Origin: Taxawa tesnikishii (nom. ined.)
Taxonomy: Eukaryota; Ascomycota; Dothideomycetes; Dothideales
Assembly: GCA_030247885.1 (NCBI GenBank)
Contig: JAPDRO010000008.1
Span: 744,001-808,000, forward strand
DNA length: 64,000 nucleotides
Direction: 5' to 3'
A model generated the notes under the pieces. It did no database searches. It was not told where the DNA came from and saw only the letters and a list, made by a program, of their open reading frames with translations. This document shows positions 46,494-59,013 of this stretch, piece by piece (positions within the stretch are counted from its first letter, which is position 1; each line of letters opens with the position of its first letter). The position numbers and the translations under genes were made by a program.

Positions 46494-47131
46494 GGTGGTA
46501 GGATAGATGGGTTCGAGGTTGCACGTATAGAAAACGGGTAACGATATGGTTAGGAAACCAGTCAATTGCTGCAAAGAACAGGGACAGCGTCTGGATATGA
46601 CAACGCGGGATGGACGTAGAGAACAGCAAAAACAGTAGATGGAGGAGATCGAGGTTTTGCGATAGTTGTAATAGTAGAGGAGTCCCTACTTGAAGGAGGC
46701 ATCGAACCAAAATCTTTTTTCCCTTATCGGGACCAAAACCCGGTTAATTAGGGAATGGTAACAGTAAGTCGTATCTACGGGTTCAACATGAGCCTCAATT
46801 GTGATAGCGAACACTGGTGGTGCTGGCCATGCCAAAAGCCCTGGCTAGAGCACAATAGATAATGTACTGCTCCGCAGGCGGTTATCTAGACAAAGCGTGG
46901 GAGAATAGAGAGGTTCACGAGAGATGCTTAAGCACGTGAAAGATTGGGTTCGGCTGACCTCGGGTGTGCCCGAAACTAGCGAAACTATATCGTCATGCGG
47001 TACAATGAAGTGATGGAAGGTTCCATGCTCCGCCTCGTTGCCATCTACCACCCACCTAAATACCTCTTCTGTGGTCTCCCATCATCCCTGTTGTCGTCGC
47101 TCAAGTCATCAACAAAGAACACATCCCAAAG
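46494..47131. promoter_or_regulatory. Divergent promoter region GNAT / BAX-inhibitor gene
   Basis: About 640 bases between divergent starts. A tRNA-like GGTTCGA near 46705 (minus) was examined and rejected. No coding signal. Confidence 0.4.
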
Positions 47132-48012
47132 ATGGCCGCCAACACCAAGTACCAGCCAGCGCCTACGCGCGACTCCCTCGAGGAGCAGAGCTACAGTCAG
47201 CCCCCGCCATCATACCAGGCTGAGGCATCGAGTGCGCCAGGCGTCCCCAGAGGAGAAGACGACAACGTTCCCGATGACTTCAAATTTGGAGGTTCTGTCT
47301 CTGAGGCTACTCTGGACATCCGTATGGCCTTTGTTCGTAAGGTAAGCTTCTATTCCAAAGCACCCCTATGGCTGCCCGATATATGCTGACGCGACACGCG
47401 CAGGTCTACACTATCTTGACCGTTCAGATACTTGCCACCGTCATTCTCTCCTCCATCTCCTTCTTCAGCACCGGCTACAGACAATGGATACAGACAAACC
47501 AGTGGATGATGTGGGTGTCGCTATTCGGTGCCATAGGCTTCATGATTGCGACCTTTTGGAAGCGCAAGTCGTACCCGACCAACCTCGTTTTCCTCGGCGC
47601 TTTCACGGCGATGGAAGCATACTCGATCAGTGTCATAACGTCTTTCTACGAGAGCAAGATTGTCGTTGAAGCGCTCATCTTTACGCTCGGAATCTTCGTC
47701 GCTCTGACCTTGTTCGCATGCCAGACCAAGTATGACTTCACCAGCTGGATGCCATACCTTTTCGGCGCTCTGTGGGTTGTCGTACTATTCGGATTCATGG
47801 CAGCTTTCTTCCCTCACACCAGCGGTGTCGAGCTCGGCTACGGTATTGTCTGCGCACTGATCTTCAGCGGCTACATTCTCGTCGACACTCAGCTTGTCAT
47901 GAGACACTACCAGGTCGAAGAGGAGATTGCGGCTTCTATCTCGCTCTACCTCGACATCATCAACCTCTTCCTGGCCATCCTCAGGATCTTGAACAGCCAG
48001 CAGAACAACTAG
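47132..48012 (+). CDS. BAX inhibitor-1 / lifeguard family membrane protein
   Basis: Two exons (47132-47341, 47404-48012; 62-base intron, phase 0), 272 residues. A polar, Pro-rich N-terminus (PPPSYQAEASS) precedes seven hydrophobic segments, beginning VYTILTVQILATVILSSISF and ending in the conserved DTQLVMRHYQVEEEIAASIS and LYLDIINLFLAILRIL. The family (yeast Bxi1/Ybh3, human TMBIM) sits in ER or vacuolar membrane and affects calcium leak, stress and cell death. DTQL and the Asp of YLDIINLF are the conserved acidic residues thought to gate the pore. Confidence 0.92.
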
Positions 48013-48662
48013 GTTATTGTTGGTTGTTATACCTTCTGACAGGCTGTTTGCTGGTTTCTTTTCTTTGCAGAATGCAGTTTTAAGGATAGCAAATTGGATA
48101 TCATGTGTGCAGACAACGCTGCATGGCGTTTTGATGGTACTGCACAAACTGTCTTTATAGCGGTCTGAATCAACAGTCTACACAATTTTTCCTCCATCGT
48201 CTTCCTCATGTGAAATATATAGTGTATGGTACGATTATCAGGAGAGAGCACGCAGCCAATCAGGGAAACTTGACCCCTTACTTACTCCGCAGCGCGACCA
48301 GGACCCTGTCCAATCTGAAAGGCGCGGCTTCAAAAATCTCCAAGAACCCCTTCCTTCCACCGATTCAATTGATTTTTACGACGCACGACGTGTACGACTC
48401 TTAACGAAAACAAGTCTTCACGATCTGCCGTATTGCTCGTATCGTTGAAAGGGCAATTCACAACCCATTGCAAGTGTCAGTCGTAAGCACCGCATAAGTC
48501 AACTCGTTTCGAAATCCCTCGTACACCGCCGAGCAGCCAGCTTGTCCATTTTCACGATCAACACTCAGCAGCAACCCGGCACATCAACCGTCTATGTCAT
48601 TCTAGACGACATTCGCATCCATTGCAGCATCACGGCGGTCACGGAAACGTCGTTCGTTCGTA
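48013..48662. other. Intergenic region BAX-inhibitor gene to LAG1
   Basis: 650 bases; 3' UTR and promoter/leader of the next plus-strand gene. Confidence 0.4.
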
Positions 48663-50369
48663 ATGGCCTCGGACGCTCCTGCTTCTGGAGTACCACACAC
48701 TATGGACTCAGCTTACTGTGGGAACGACATGCAACGGCAGACTAGAGCACCACAATCGCGAAAAGGAGACATATACAACGTTGCGACATGTTCGAACCCT
48801 GGAACCCTCCAGCGAAGCAGGAAGCCAAGAAAAGATGAGAGTCTGGGCGACCTGTTACGGACAACTATCGTGAAGCACCAACTCGGTAGGTTTCTTGTAT
48901 TTCAAGGGCGCGTAACGTTTCAAGTCAAAAGAAGCAGTGCTGATATCACGGGTCAGGACTGTCCATCAACCTTGTCCTCCTTCTCGCCTTTACCCACCTT
49001 CTTTTCCCAAGTCTGCGGACAAACACCAGCAAGTTCTTCAGCCTGTCGTACCTTGACCCTCAAAGTGGCCTCTACACACAAGGATGGGACGATCTGCGGT
49101 TTGTCGCCTTCTGGATTGTGATCTTTACTGGGCTGAGAGCAGGAACAATGGACTATATTCTGATCCCGTACGCTCAATGGGCTGGCATCCATAAGAGAAA
49201 GGCAAAGATCCGGTTTGCGGAGCAGGCGTGGTTGCTCATATACTATGCTGTCTTCAGTCCTCTGGGAATGGTAGGGGCAACGACCACTGTTTGAGCTTGC
49301 GCGAGTGTGGTGCTAACTGGAACGTGCTGCGCAGTATCTTGTGTACAGAAGCGACTACTTCTTCAACCTCCCTGAGATGTGGGCCGATTTTCCTACGCGC
49401 ACAATGACTGGCCTGTTCAAATGGTACTACCTGGTGCAGTTTGCCTTCTGGGTGCAGCAGATTGTCGTTGTCAACATCGAGGAGAAGAGGAAGGATTACT
49501 CGCAGATGTTCTCGCACCACATCATCACCTGCTTGCTCATGTTCTGGAGTTACGGATACTACCAGACCAAGGTTGGCAACGTCATTCTCTGCATCATGGA
49601 TGTGGTGGATATTGTGCTTCCGGTCAGTCACACCTGTCTTTCTTGCTGTATCCGTTGCGTTTCCATGAGTGCAGGATTCACGCGAACTCTGGATGCTGAC
49701 GAGGTGTAGGTGGCCAAGATGCTCAAGTATGGCGGCTATCAAACGGCATGCGACATCGCATTCGGAGTCTTCATCGTGACCTGGTTCGTGGCGCGCCACG
49801 TCTTCTACATTTTCGTATGCTGGTCCATCTGGGCGCACGTTGCGAACACTGTAATGCCATACGGCTGCTACGATAGCGTTACAGGCGCCAAGCTCTCGTC
49901 CGACGGCGGACACGAGATCATGTCGAACGTGCTTCACGCGTACGTCAACAACGGAGACCAAGTCTGCTTCAACCCTCAGATCAGATTTGCATTCCTCGGG
50001 CTGCTGCTCGGCCTGCAAGCCATCACGATTCTCTGGTTCGGGATGATCTGTCGGGTGGCGTACAGGGTGCTTTCGGGCCAGGGAGCGGACGACACGCGAT
50101 CCGACGACGAGGGCGAAGACGAGGCAGAGTCGGAGGACTCGCACGTGGACCAGCGCGATCAGATCAAGGATTTCAGCCAGAAGCAGCCGGAGCTGGACGT
50201 AAGATCAAAGCCGGTGGAAGAGGATGTAGGAGTGGAGGAGTTGCGCTTCTCCAAGAGGCAGAGCCCGAGGCGGAAGAAGAACAAGAGCAGGGCCAGCGGT
50301 ATCTCGATCCCTGGCCATGCTGACAGGAAGGAGTTGCTGGGACGCATCGGATGTGACAAGCCGTCTTGA
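48663..50369 (+). CDS. LAG1: Ceramide synthase (LAG1/LAC1 type)
   Basis: Four exons (48663-48885, 48957-49270, 49335-49622, 49710-50369), 494 residues, intact. Several membrane segments with the TLC domain: YLVYRSDYFFNLPEMWADFP, WVQQIVVVNIEEKRKDYSQM, then the Lag1 motif HHIITCLLMFWSYGYYQTKV followed by MDVVDIVLPVAKMLKYGG. The paired His and the Asp residues are the catalytic set. It joins a fatty acyl-CoA to sphinganine or phytosphingosine in the ER membrane. The C-terminal 100 residues are acidic then basic and end near KKNKSRASG, a possible retention or phosphorylation tail. Introns are 71, 64 and 87 bases. Confidence 0.93.
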
Positions 50370-50462
50370 GGTGTTCACGTTCAGACGGTTCGCTTCTCAC
50401 TCGCTAGCAGAGCTGGACACTGGAACAAAGAGGCGTGTTATTGGCTTTCTTTCATAGGGTAG

Positions 50463-51074
<612 letters not shown>

Positions 51075-51195
51075 TGACTCTATGACAATCCTCTTTTGAG
51101 TCTTCTAGTCTATGCTATACTACACTATGCTACTGTTTGTGCAACCCGGGGAAGACGACGCACACCACCGAGTCTTGTCTTTCCAGTCTTGTAGA

Positions 51196-51216
51196 CCGCC
51201 GCCGCCGCCGCCGCCA
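51196..51216. repeat. Short CCG trinucleotide run
   Basis: About seven copies of ccg directly upstream of the 7-base minisatellite. Simple microsatellite. Confidence 0.85.
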
Positions 51217-51250
51217 CCATCATCGTACATGAAAATCAGCGTCGTGGCGG

Positions 51251-51320
51251 TGGACAGTGGACAGTGGACAGTGGACAGTGGACAGTGGACGGTGCACAGT
51301 GGACGGTGGACGGTGGACAG
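51251..51320. repeat. 7-base minisatellite (TGGACAG/TGGACGG)
   Basis: About ten head-to-tail copies of a 7-base unit: the first five or six are tggacag, the later ones vary to tggacgg or tgcacag. The change towards the 3' side suggests expansion of the left half more recently. Confidence 0.9.
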
Positions 51321-51722
51321 CGCAACCTGCAGAGTGACGACGTCAAGCTGCGTCTTGCAGCCCAACTCTTGTCCAAGGAAGCCGCCCGCGCACACACACA
51401 CACAGGCCAACTCACCCCTCCACACCAGCCATCAGCCCATCAATCATAAGGGTCAGAAGTCGTCACACGCTTCCGCCCACGGTTTCACTTGCGTTTTACC
51501 GCCAACTCACGCATCCAACTCCACCTTTCGCTGTCGAACAGCTGCTTGTTCTGCTTTCTGCTTTCTGCTTTCACCCACAGCTGCTTCCTTTCCCGTTTCC
51601 ATTCCTGCTGCGTTTCGGCGTCGCGCGTCTTTTCTACCGATCAAGATACAGCCCCTCGTATCAACGACAGACCCCGCCAAAAACGGTGAGAGACAAAACG
51701 CCGCTCGCCAGCCCCATCCGTC

Positions 51723-53925
51723 ATGTCTCGCCGCTACCCAACCGCCGAACTTTACGAGGAGCGTGAACGTGACTTCTACGCCCGCCCGCGCCAGGAGCGC
51801 AATTACGACGAACTCGACATTGACATCTCCCGCACCCGGTATCCCGAGCGCGCAGAGACGGTCGTCAGCGAACGCCAGCGGCCTGGCAGGCAGCCAGACT
51901 TCTTGCGTGATGACTACGGCCGCACCAATGCCGGCCCACTCGTCCTCGCCAGGGACCGCGATGATTATTCCGAAGTGAGGAGCAGACGGGGTCCCCGCCC
52001 GAGAGGATGGAGAAGGAGGAGCTGGTGATACGGGAAAGAGACCGCAGAGGCCCACCGACAGAGGTCAGGTCGGTGGCTCCGGCTAGGAGCGTCAGAAACA
52101 TGCCCGGAGCGTTTGAGGAGACAGACGTCGAGATCAGACGCGAACACCGCGACGGCCCGCCTGGGAGGAGGGGACGAGAGGTCGACGAGACGGACGTCAT
52201 CATTCGCAGGAACGAAGGTCCACCACCAAGACCACGAAGCGTCGTGAATGAGCCACCTCCAAGGCCTAGAAGCGTTGTCGAGCGCGAGGATATAGTATTC
52301 CGTAGGGGCCAGGGCGAACGCGAGCGTCCCCGCCACAGCGCGAGGTCGAGACGCAGGAGCTCGTGATCCGCCGTCGTGAAGAGGAACGCTCCCCACCACC
52401 GCGCTCTGTCGCTGGCGGACGCGATGTTGAAAGGGAGCAGATCACCATCCGTGAGCGGGAGCGTAGTGTGCCCCCACCTCGTAGACGCAGCATGGGTCCA
52501 ATTGCCCGTGAAAGAGAGGAGTTTGTATTCAGAAGGCGCGAGCCATCACCTCCACCGAGGGAGTTTGAGAAAGAAGAGATCATCATCCGGAGAAGGGAGA
52601 GGACGCCTCCTCGGGAACCCAGTCCCGAGCCTATCAGAGAACCCACACCTCCGCCACCTCCTCCGGAGCCTATCATGAGACCGCCTATCGTGCAAGAGAT
52701 CATCACGCATCATCGTCACATTGATCATGGTAAGCGGCGTTGGTGCTTTGGTTGCTTCAGTAATGTGTCTTCCGGATTGCGGTACTGACAAGTTGAAAGG
52801 TGTGGAACGAGCTCGTTCACCTACTCCGCCACCAGCACCCTCTCCAAGCCCACCACCACCGCCACCAGTTAGAGACGAAAGTCTCGAAATCGAGATCCGA
52901 AGACGGTTTGCGCCCCTCCCTTCCCTTCATCCAAGTTCCTCTATCCGCTAACATATCCTCTTCAGCGGCACACGCAACGGTCAGAATTTCTACGAAGAGG
53001 ACATCATCTATGAGCGCGAACGCGACGAATTTGAACGCCGCAGCCGCGCCGCCCCTTCCGTTGCAGGGGATCGCGAAACCACATCCGTGGAACTGACGCG
53101 CCGACGCTCGGCCTCAGCTCCACGCCGTCGGCCCACATACGACGACGACGTGGCCGCCGAAGCGGAGTATTACAATCGGAAGATGCAGGAACGCGCGTAC
53201 GTGGGCGAGGCGTACAACGGCGCGACCAAGGACTGGGCCATCGTTGACGTGCCGCCAGGCACCAAGCGCGTGCAGATGGAGGGCGCGGGTGGCGGGAAAC
53301 AGGAATTGACATGGCAGCGGTACAACGGCGTGCGGCGGAGCAAGTTTTACGCCGACGACGAGGTGTACGCGAGCGATTTCGGGATTGGCAATCGCGGCGT
53401 GGAGAAGGAGGAGAGGAGAGCCGTCAGCGGTGCGGAGAGAGAAGGCCCAAGGGATAGGGAATTGGTGGTCGAGAGGGAAAGGGAGACGTTGAGGATTGAG
53501 AACGGACCGACCAAGTCCAAAGTCAAGAACGATATGTGGACCGAGGTGACTAAGGATCTGGTCATAAAGGAGGCGATTGAGGAGATGGGGTATGAGTATG
53601 AAGAGACGGAACACTTCTTCTACGTCATCGAGTACCTGCAATATGTAAGTCTGACTTCCTCTTTCCCCCGTGCGGCCCCATCTGAGGAACGAGTCGGCGA
53701 TATGGGGGTTCCGGGAGACTAACAAAAGCGACAGGAAGACGTGTTGCAGCTCGTTGAGCTGAGCGAGGACATCAGGAGGGAGAGAAGAGAGAGGATCAGA
53801 GAGATTCAGTGGGAGAGAGAGGAGCTCGAACGCATGCCTCCCCGCCAAAGAGCAGGTACGATGAGCGGCTGTACGAACGTGAGATCGTCTACGATAGGAG
53901 GCAAGGGAGCGGCAGATATCGCTAG
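51723..53925 (+). CDS. Arg/Glu-rich repetitive protein with conserved C-terminal domain
   Basis: Four exons (51723-52729, 52800-52905, 52966-53644, 53735-53925), about 661 residues. The N-terminal half repeats a short motif about nine times: an acidic residue, alternating hydrophobic and polar residues, then IRRR (for example ETDVEIRRE, ETDVIIRRN, REDIVFRRG, QELVIRRRE, EEIIIRRRE), spaced by Pro-rich linkers. The C-terminal half is conserved in filamentous ascomycetes (WTEVTKDLVIKEAIEEMGYE, HFFYVIEYLQYEDVLQLVEL); I believe Pfam calls it DUF8035, function unknown. C runs at 51993-51996, 52328-52331 and 53840-53843 each lack one base; adding it keeps the motif, and the protein ends YEREIVYDRRQGSGRYR at 53925. 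Confidence 0.8.
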
Positions 53926-54673
53926 GAGCATGACAAAGGAAGGGACAGAGTACTGGATTGCACCAGGGGTGTAGACCAGAGTACGCCAAGTCGGAGTCGG
54001 AGGGCATAGACGGAATCATGCCCTTCCCTTTGTGAGCACAAACGACCATACAGCGGAGTGGCGATGCATTGGTAGCGGCAGCGCTTCTTTCAAGAACGAT
54101 GCATATGGTCCTTTCTTGATGATGATGATGATGATGGATATGACGAGCCTACGGCCGAACCTTCACTGCATTGGGGGTGGCGCTTTCGGGCGTTGCATGT
54201 TTTCTTCTTCTCTGTAGACTCAGGAATCTTAATGTTGTCCTTTATTCTGGGCTTGAATTCTGTGCTGTACAAATGTTGGATCGGTCACTCTATGAGGCGC
54301 GTACGACGAGTAGGAGGATGTTTGGCGGTGGTTGCTACATATAGTGAGCTCGTGAGCGAATGAGAGTTCTCACTACTCCGCCAACTATACCTATACCTAC
54401 CCATCCCGCCTGCGTTTGGCTCTCACCGTCCTTTGCATATCAAGCATCATCTCTGTCTCGAAATCGACCACTGACATCTTTCAGTGAATTGGGTGAGAGT
54501 GTTTGTGTTGCAGTCTGGCCAAACTTGTAAACTTTGACCTGTTGCCTGCTGACAGCATGCCCGCTTCCTTGACTCCAAGTCAAGCGTGATCACCACGGGT
54601 ACATCACGCTCCTCCCTTGCTGCATACCTGTTCGACGTTACACATACGATAGAGAAATAGTATTGAGACGACT
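53926..54673. other. Intergenic region with GAT microsatellite
   Basis: About 750 bases. Contains a short gat run at about 54118-54136 and otherwise nothing recognisable; promoter of the PROPPIN gene at its right end. Confidence 0.45.
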
Positions 54674-56571
54674 ATGGACACTCGTCGCGCGATTAACGAG
54701 ACCCCGGAGCCGGTTGTCCTATCTGTGGCGTTCAACCAGGACCGCACGCGCTTCATCTGTGGGCTAGACAACGGCATCAGAGGTAGAGTGTTGTTTCATC
54801 ATCCGTTTCAGTAAGCTAGCTGCTCAGCTTCGATAAACACGCTGGTGATAGCTCTTGGTCTGCAGGAGCCTCGGACTCTTCGCCATGGTCACTTTCCTAC
54901 CACGTCTGTACAAACCACGCATCTTGTCCACTTTGACTGATTGTTCTCGCTAGCCTTCCAAGCCAAGGACTGCATACGTACGCTCAAGGAAGGTAATCAA
55001 GCTACCGTGTCTTGCAAAAGGACAGATACTGATCATGCCTTTACAGCACCCGGTGCCGGACATGGAGTGGCCATCGCTGAGCTTCTAGATGATCGTTACT
55101 TAGCTATTGTCGGTGGAGGACGGCATCCTAATTTTTCGCCCACTAAGGTTCGTTGTACTTTTACTTCCTCTTATGGAACGCAGAGGAGTATGTTCTGAGA
55201 GAGCTGCGAGTTGTCGCCTAACCGACGGCAGGTGGAGTTCTGGGACAACGTCTCAGCGCAAAAGGTCACCGAGCTCGATTTCTCCGAGGACATCCTAGGC
55301 ATCCGCATAACGTCCAAACACTTCATCGTCGTCTTGCAGGACCGCACCGTCTGCTTCCAGTATGGCATCGTAGCCGACAGCGGTCTGTATGGACCGACCG
55401 TTGTCCGCGGCTTGTACAACACCGCACCGAATCCGTATGCTCTGTGCTGTGTGAGTGGCGATACCATGGTTCTTCCCGGGTTGACCCCAGGCCAAGTCCA
55501 GGTGGTGAAGCTGGGCGATAAGAGTAAGAAGATCATCCGGGCGCACAACTCGTCGCTCCGACAACTGGATTTGAGCGGAGATGGCGAGCTGTTGGCCACG
55601 GCTGGTGAGAAGGTACGCTGTTCACACATCCCGTGCAGCCTCGTCCGCGTCACTATCAAAATTGACACAATACAGGGCACCCTCATCCGGGTCTTCAGCA
55701 CAACAACACTGTCACAAACCCATGAGTTCCGTCGTGGTGTCGATGCAGCCAACACCTATTCCATCCGCATTTCGCCTCGTAATCAGTTCCTCGCTTCCAC
55801 CTCCGACAAAGGCACCCTACACATCTTCGACCTGCGACCACGCGCAGCCGAAGACACATCCTCCAAACCCGTACAAACGCCGTCGCAGCATCGGAAACGC
55901 GACTCCCTACCATCACCACGTCCCTCCTCCAGTACCAGAGGCACGCGTCCCCACTCTCTCGACTTCGATGCCCTCTCCACCGGCAGCCCCTCTTACCCAC
56001 CATCCTCAAACCCCTACGCCCACGCTCCCTCCTCCCAGTCCCCCTACTCCGCCTACACTCCCCACCCACCTCCTACCTCAACCACCAACCCCCGACCAGC
56101 GCCCCCTCGGCTTTTTCCGCGCTGGCAAAGATCCCCGGCATGCCCCGCGCCTTCTCCGACGCCCGGAGCATGACCAGCGCCGCGTACGACATGGGCGCGG
56201 ACCCCGAGAACTGGCAAAACCAGCCCAAGCACGTGCTGACGACGGATCCCGGGGGCAAGAAGACGCGGGTCAAGAACCCCAACACGCCCGTTCCGGGACG
56301 TCCGGACGGGAGGCCGGTCAAGGGGTTGTCTGCTGGGCGGCGGACGAGGAGGAGACGAGCGGGAGGGACGGCGGGTTCGATCGCAGGTTGCACGTCGTCG
56401 GCGGAGGCTGCGATGCCGTCTGGGAGGCGTTCGGGCTGGTGGAGGTGGGTGCTGGCTGGCGAGGAGGGGTCGGGTGGGGCAGCGGGAGGGGTGGCGAGGA
56501 GCAGGTTGAGGGTCGTCAAGGTGGGATTTAGACGTTATCTCGGCCGGCAATTCGCCGAAGAGGAGGGATGA
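54674..56571 (+). CDS. PROPPIN WD-repeat autophagy protein (ATG18/HSV2 type)
   Basis: At least five exons (54674-54782, 54954-54992, 55047-55147, 55232-55612, 55676 onward), about 500 residues. Starts MDTRRAINETPEPVVLSVAF (first WD blade), then VEFWDNVSAQKVTELDF, and the phosphoinositide-binding FRRG motif in THEFRRGVDAANTY with STSDKGTLHIFDLR. PROPPINs bind PI3P or PI(3,5)P2 on pre-autophagosomal, endosomal or vacuolar membranes. A long Ser/Pro-rich insert follows blade 6. Frame changes at the C run 56104-56108 and G run 56322-56325 are mended in sense by one base each (PPSAFSALAKIPG; GVVCWAADEEE). Beyond 56440 the frame must change again to reach VVKVGFRRYLG, so the last 40 residues and the stop at 56571 are uncertain. 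HSV2 or ATG18 cannot be decided here. Confidence 0.8.
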
Positions 56572-57079
56572 TGAAGGGTGAAGGGGGTGGGTTTAGGGAG
56601 CCGTGGCGTTTCAAGGGTGGTGTTTTCTTCGAGGCTTGGCGTGAGAATGTTCATATGTGGTACAGGATCCCAAGAACTCCTACTTCAAGATTAACCCCTC
56701 CTCTCTCTTTCAGGGACCAGCGTAGTGGACCGATAAATCGATGGAGCCGTAAACCCGGATGAGGACTCTGTATGAGGCTATGGCCGATGAGGATGACTTT
56801 GTGTTGCCTACCGATTTGGGTTAGGCCGTGGTTCGCGCATTGTACGCGCACCTGGGAGACGATCTACGATGCAGACGAGGGTGAAGGAGAAGAGGAGAAA
56901 AAGAAGGAAGATGATTTGCGCGAGACGGACACGCTCAAAAACTTGTCCATGATCGTGTACCTCACTGGAAGTTCCACAAAACGAACCGCCCAATCCCATC
57001 CTATCTCAAACCCAAGGTATCATGTCACAACCCGCTTTAACCCCCTTCCCATTCCCCATTCCCCCATTTCCATCCGCCC
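56572..57079. other. Convergent 3' region PROPPIN / annexin
   Basis: About 500 bases. Short plus-strand frames with an acidic stretch are seen but no domain; treated as 3' UTRs. Confidence 0.4.
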
Positions 57080-58522
57080 TCATTGACAACACGCAACCAA
57101 CAACCTCTCGTAATCGCCCCTCGTCTCCCCTCTGATCCTATCCGCCAAGTCCCGCTTGTAGAAGTGCCTATACGCGCCCTTGCACTGGTTCATCCTCTCC
57201 CTGTTCCAATGGATCCTCACCACGCGATTCACCAACAACTCATCCTTTGTGCCCATGCCCTTCATCGCATCCTCCAGGAGGCCGGCATCGTGCTTGGCCC
57301 GATCCTCGGCCGCGTGCAGCATGAAGAGGAGCGCTTCCTCCATGTGTCCCGAGAAGTTCTTTTCGAGCACGGCGCTGAGGGTCTTGTGGTACTTCTGCTG
57401 GTACGCCTGGCTGATGGCGCGGATCTGGCCATCGGAGCGCGAAGTCAGGATCGCGCACACGGTCACTTGGTCGCAGCCGACTCCTCTTCCCTCGGTGGCG
57501 CCGTACAGCTCCCGCACGTCGCTGTCGATCTGCTGCGGTATCACGGGCGCGGACTCCTCGGCGCGGCGGCCCGCGAGGACCATGTTGAACAACCGCTCCG
57601 TCTTCAGGGAAAGGTCGCCCTGCACGTCGGATTCGAGCGACCGGCGATGGGTGGCTTGGTAGCAGGCTTTGATGGCGTGTATGTCGGCGTTGCTGCGCGA
57701 GAGCAACACGTCGTTCAGTACGCTCTCCTTGGTCCCGACGCCCTTGATCGCGGCGTTCAGGTTGAACACGTCCTGTTCGAGCGGCCCCCGCGCGAGCGCG
57801 ACGAGTCCGTAGCGGAAGTAGCCCGAGGTTTCCTTCTCGAGGTCGGTGAGCAGATTGCGTCGGTGGCGGGCGTTGAACGCCGCGCGGACGGATGACATCT
57901 GGACCGGGTCGAGGTGCGCGAGCACCTGGATCAGCGTCGCTTCGTTGGTTCCGAACCCTTTCATGGCCGATCGGAGCGCGTCGGCCTCTCGCGACATGTC
58001 GGGACCCGGTTGGTTCGGGTTGTAACCGGGTGAAGGCGGTGCTGGCTGACCGCCATACTGTCCCGGGGAGGGCCCGGTGGAGCGCCGTACTGTCCCGGAG
58101 GAGGGCCTGGTGGAGCGCCGTACTGTCCTGGCGGTGGACCTGGAGGTGCAGCATAACCGCCTTGGTGCGATGGTGGCATGCCATATTGACCTGGCGGAGG
58201 AGGGCCGCCGTAGGGAGCTTGCTGCGGGGGTAAGGTGAATGGCCTTGCGGGGATACGGTGGTTGGCCGTAGGACTGCTGGCCGTAGCCTTGTGGAGGATA
58301 CTGATTCTGCATTGGCGGTGGTGGTTGGCCGTATGGCTGAGGTGGTGGGTAAGGTGAGTGAGACTGGTTGAAAGGGGGTTACTATCTTTTATGTATCTTA
58401 TGTTAGCGCCTGCCGCCAAGGATGGTGAGATGAGAGAGTTTCTTGGAAGAAGGATTCGATCAGCACTGGTTAAGCGTACTTTGATAGCCCTGCGGCGGGC
58501 CGTAGTTGTTGTAGTACGACAT
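57080..58522 (-). CDS. Annexin with Pro/Gly/Tyr-rich N-terminus
   Basis: Core of four annexin repeats, about 310 residues, in one open frame: ADALRSAMKGFGTNEATLIQ, LNAAIKGVGTKESVLNDVLL, a divergent third repeat (ILTSRSDGQIRAISQAY) and LLEDAMKGMGTKDELLVNRV. GxGT loops are the type-II calcium sites. The N-terminal region is a PPGQYG-repeat tail as in annexin A7/A11 and fungal AnxC3, suited to phase separation or membrane bridging. Three homopolymers in the tail (plus 58065-58068, 58226-58230, 58249-58252) each lack one base; restoring them gives a smooth GQYGAPPGPP repeat. A first exon at 58522 (MSYYNNYGPPQGYQ) is likely, joined over an intron whose donor phase I could not settle. Confidence 0.88.
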
Positions 58523-58843
58523 ACCGGTACGTGCGCAAAGCCCGTAGCTACCGGAGTATGGAATGTGTAAGTAAGTATGCAAGGTATATAGAACAACACG
58601 TCGGCGCTTCCGAAAAGCAGAAGAGGGTTAAACATAAACAGTTGTCGCAAACAGGGAAAGAGAGAGATTCATTCACTTGTCAGCCAGCAGCTGCGCCCAG
58701 TAAACACGCGCGCAAAAGCGTCACCATTGCCCCGCATCGCGTGCACTGCCATTTCTAGCCCTGCCACGTTCCCGGCTGGGCGGCCCAGCTTGGCGTTTGC
58801 ATGTCCGACTAACCTCATTCAGACATAGACACCATCGCCCAAG

Positions 58844-58922
58844 GTAAATTAGTAAATTAGTAAATTAGTAAATTAGTAAATTAGTAAATTAGTAAATTAA
58901 TAAATTAGTAAATTAGTAAATC
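58844..58922. repeat. 8-base AT-rich minisatellite (TAAATTAG)
   Basis: About nine head-to-tail copies of taaattag, one changed to taaattaa. The whole array is over 85 percent A+T in a region otherwise near 50 percent. No telomere-repeat match. Confidence 0.93.
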
Positions 58923-58968
58923 ATTAATTACCCCGTCTCGCCCTACCACGTTACACAGGCGCCGCAAA

Positions 58969-59013
58969 GCTGTGCAGTGAGGCCGTGCAGTGAAGCTGTG
59001 CAGTGAGGCTGTG
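58969..59013. repeat. GCTGTGCAGTGAG direct repeats
   Basis: Four imperfect copies of a 13-base unit (gctgtgcagtgag, ccgtgcagtga, agctgtgcagtgagg) in tandem. Short minisatellite. Confidence 0.75.

Noticed and set aside
46680-46760. Possible tRNA (GGTTCGA box on the minus strand)
   Set aside because: No matching A box and no cloverleaf stems at the right spacing.
53114-54049. 311-codon minus-strand frame
   Set aside because: Antisense of the Arg/Glu-rich gene; shadow of its codon bias.
55581-56531. 316-codon plus-strand frame over the PROPPIN gene
   Set aside because: Mostly the shifted reading of the Ser/Pro-rich PROPPIN insert; only its end matches the true PROPPIN frame because of lost bases upstream.
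57083-57895. 270-codon plus-strand frame
   Set aside because: Antisense of the annexin core.
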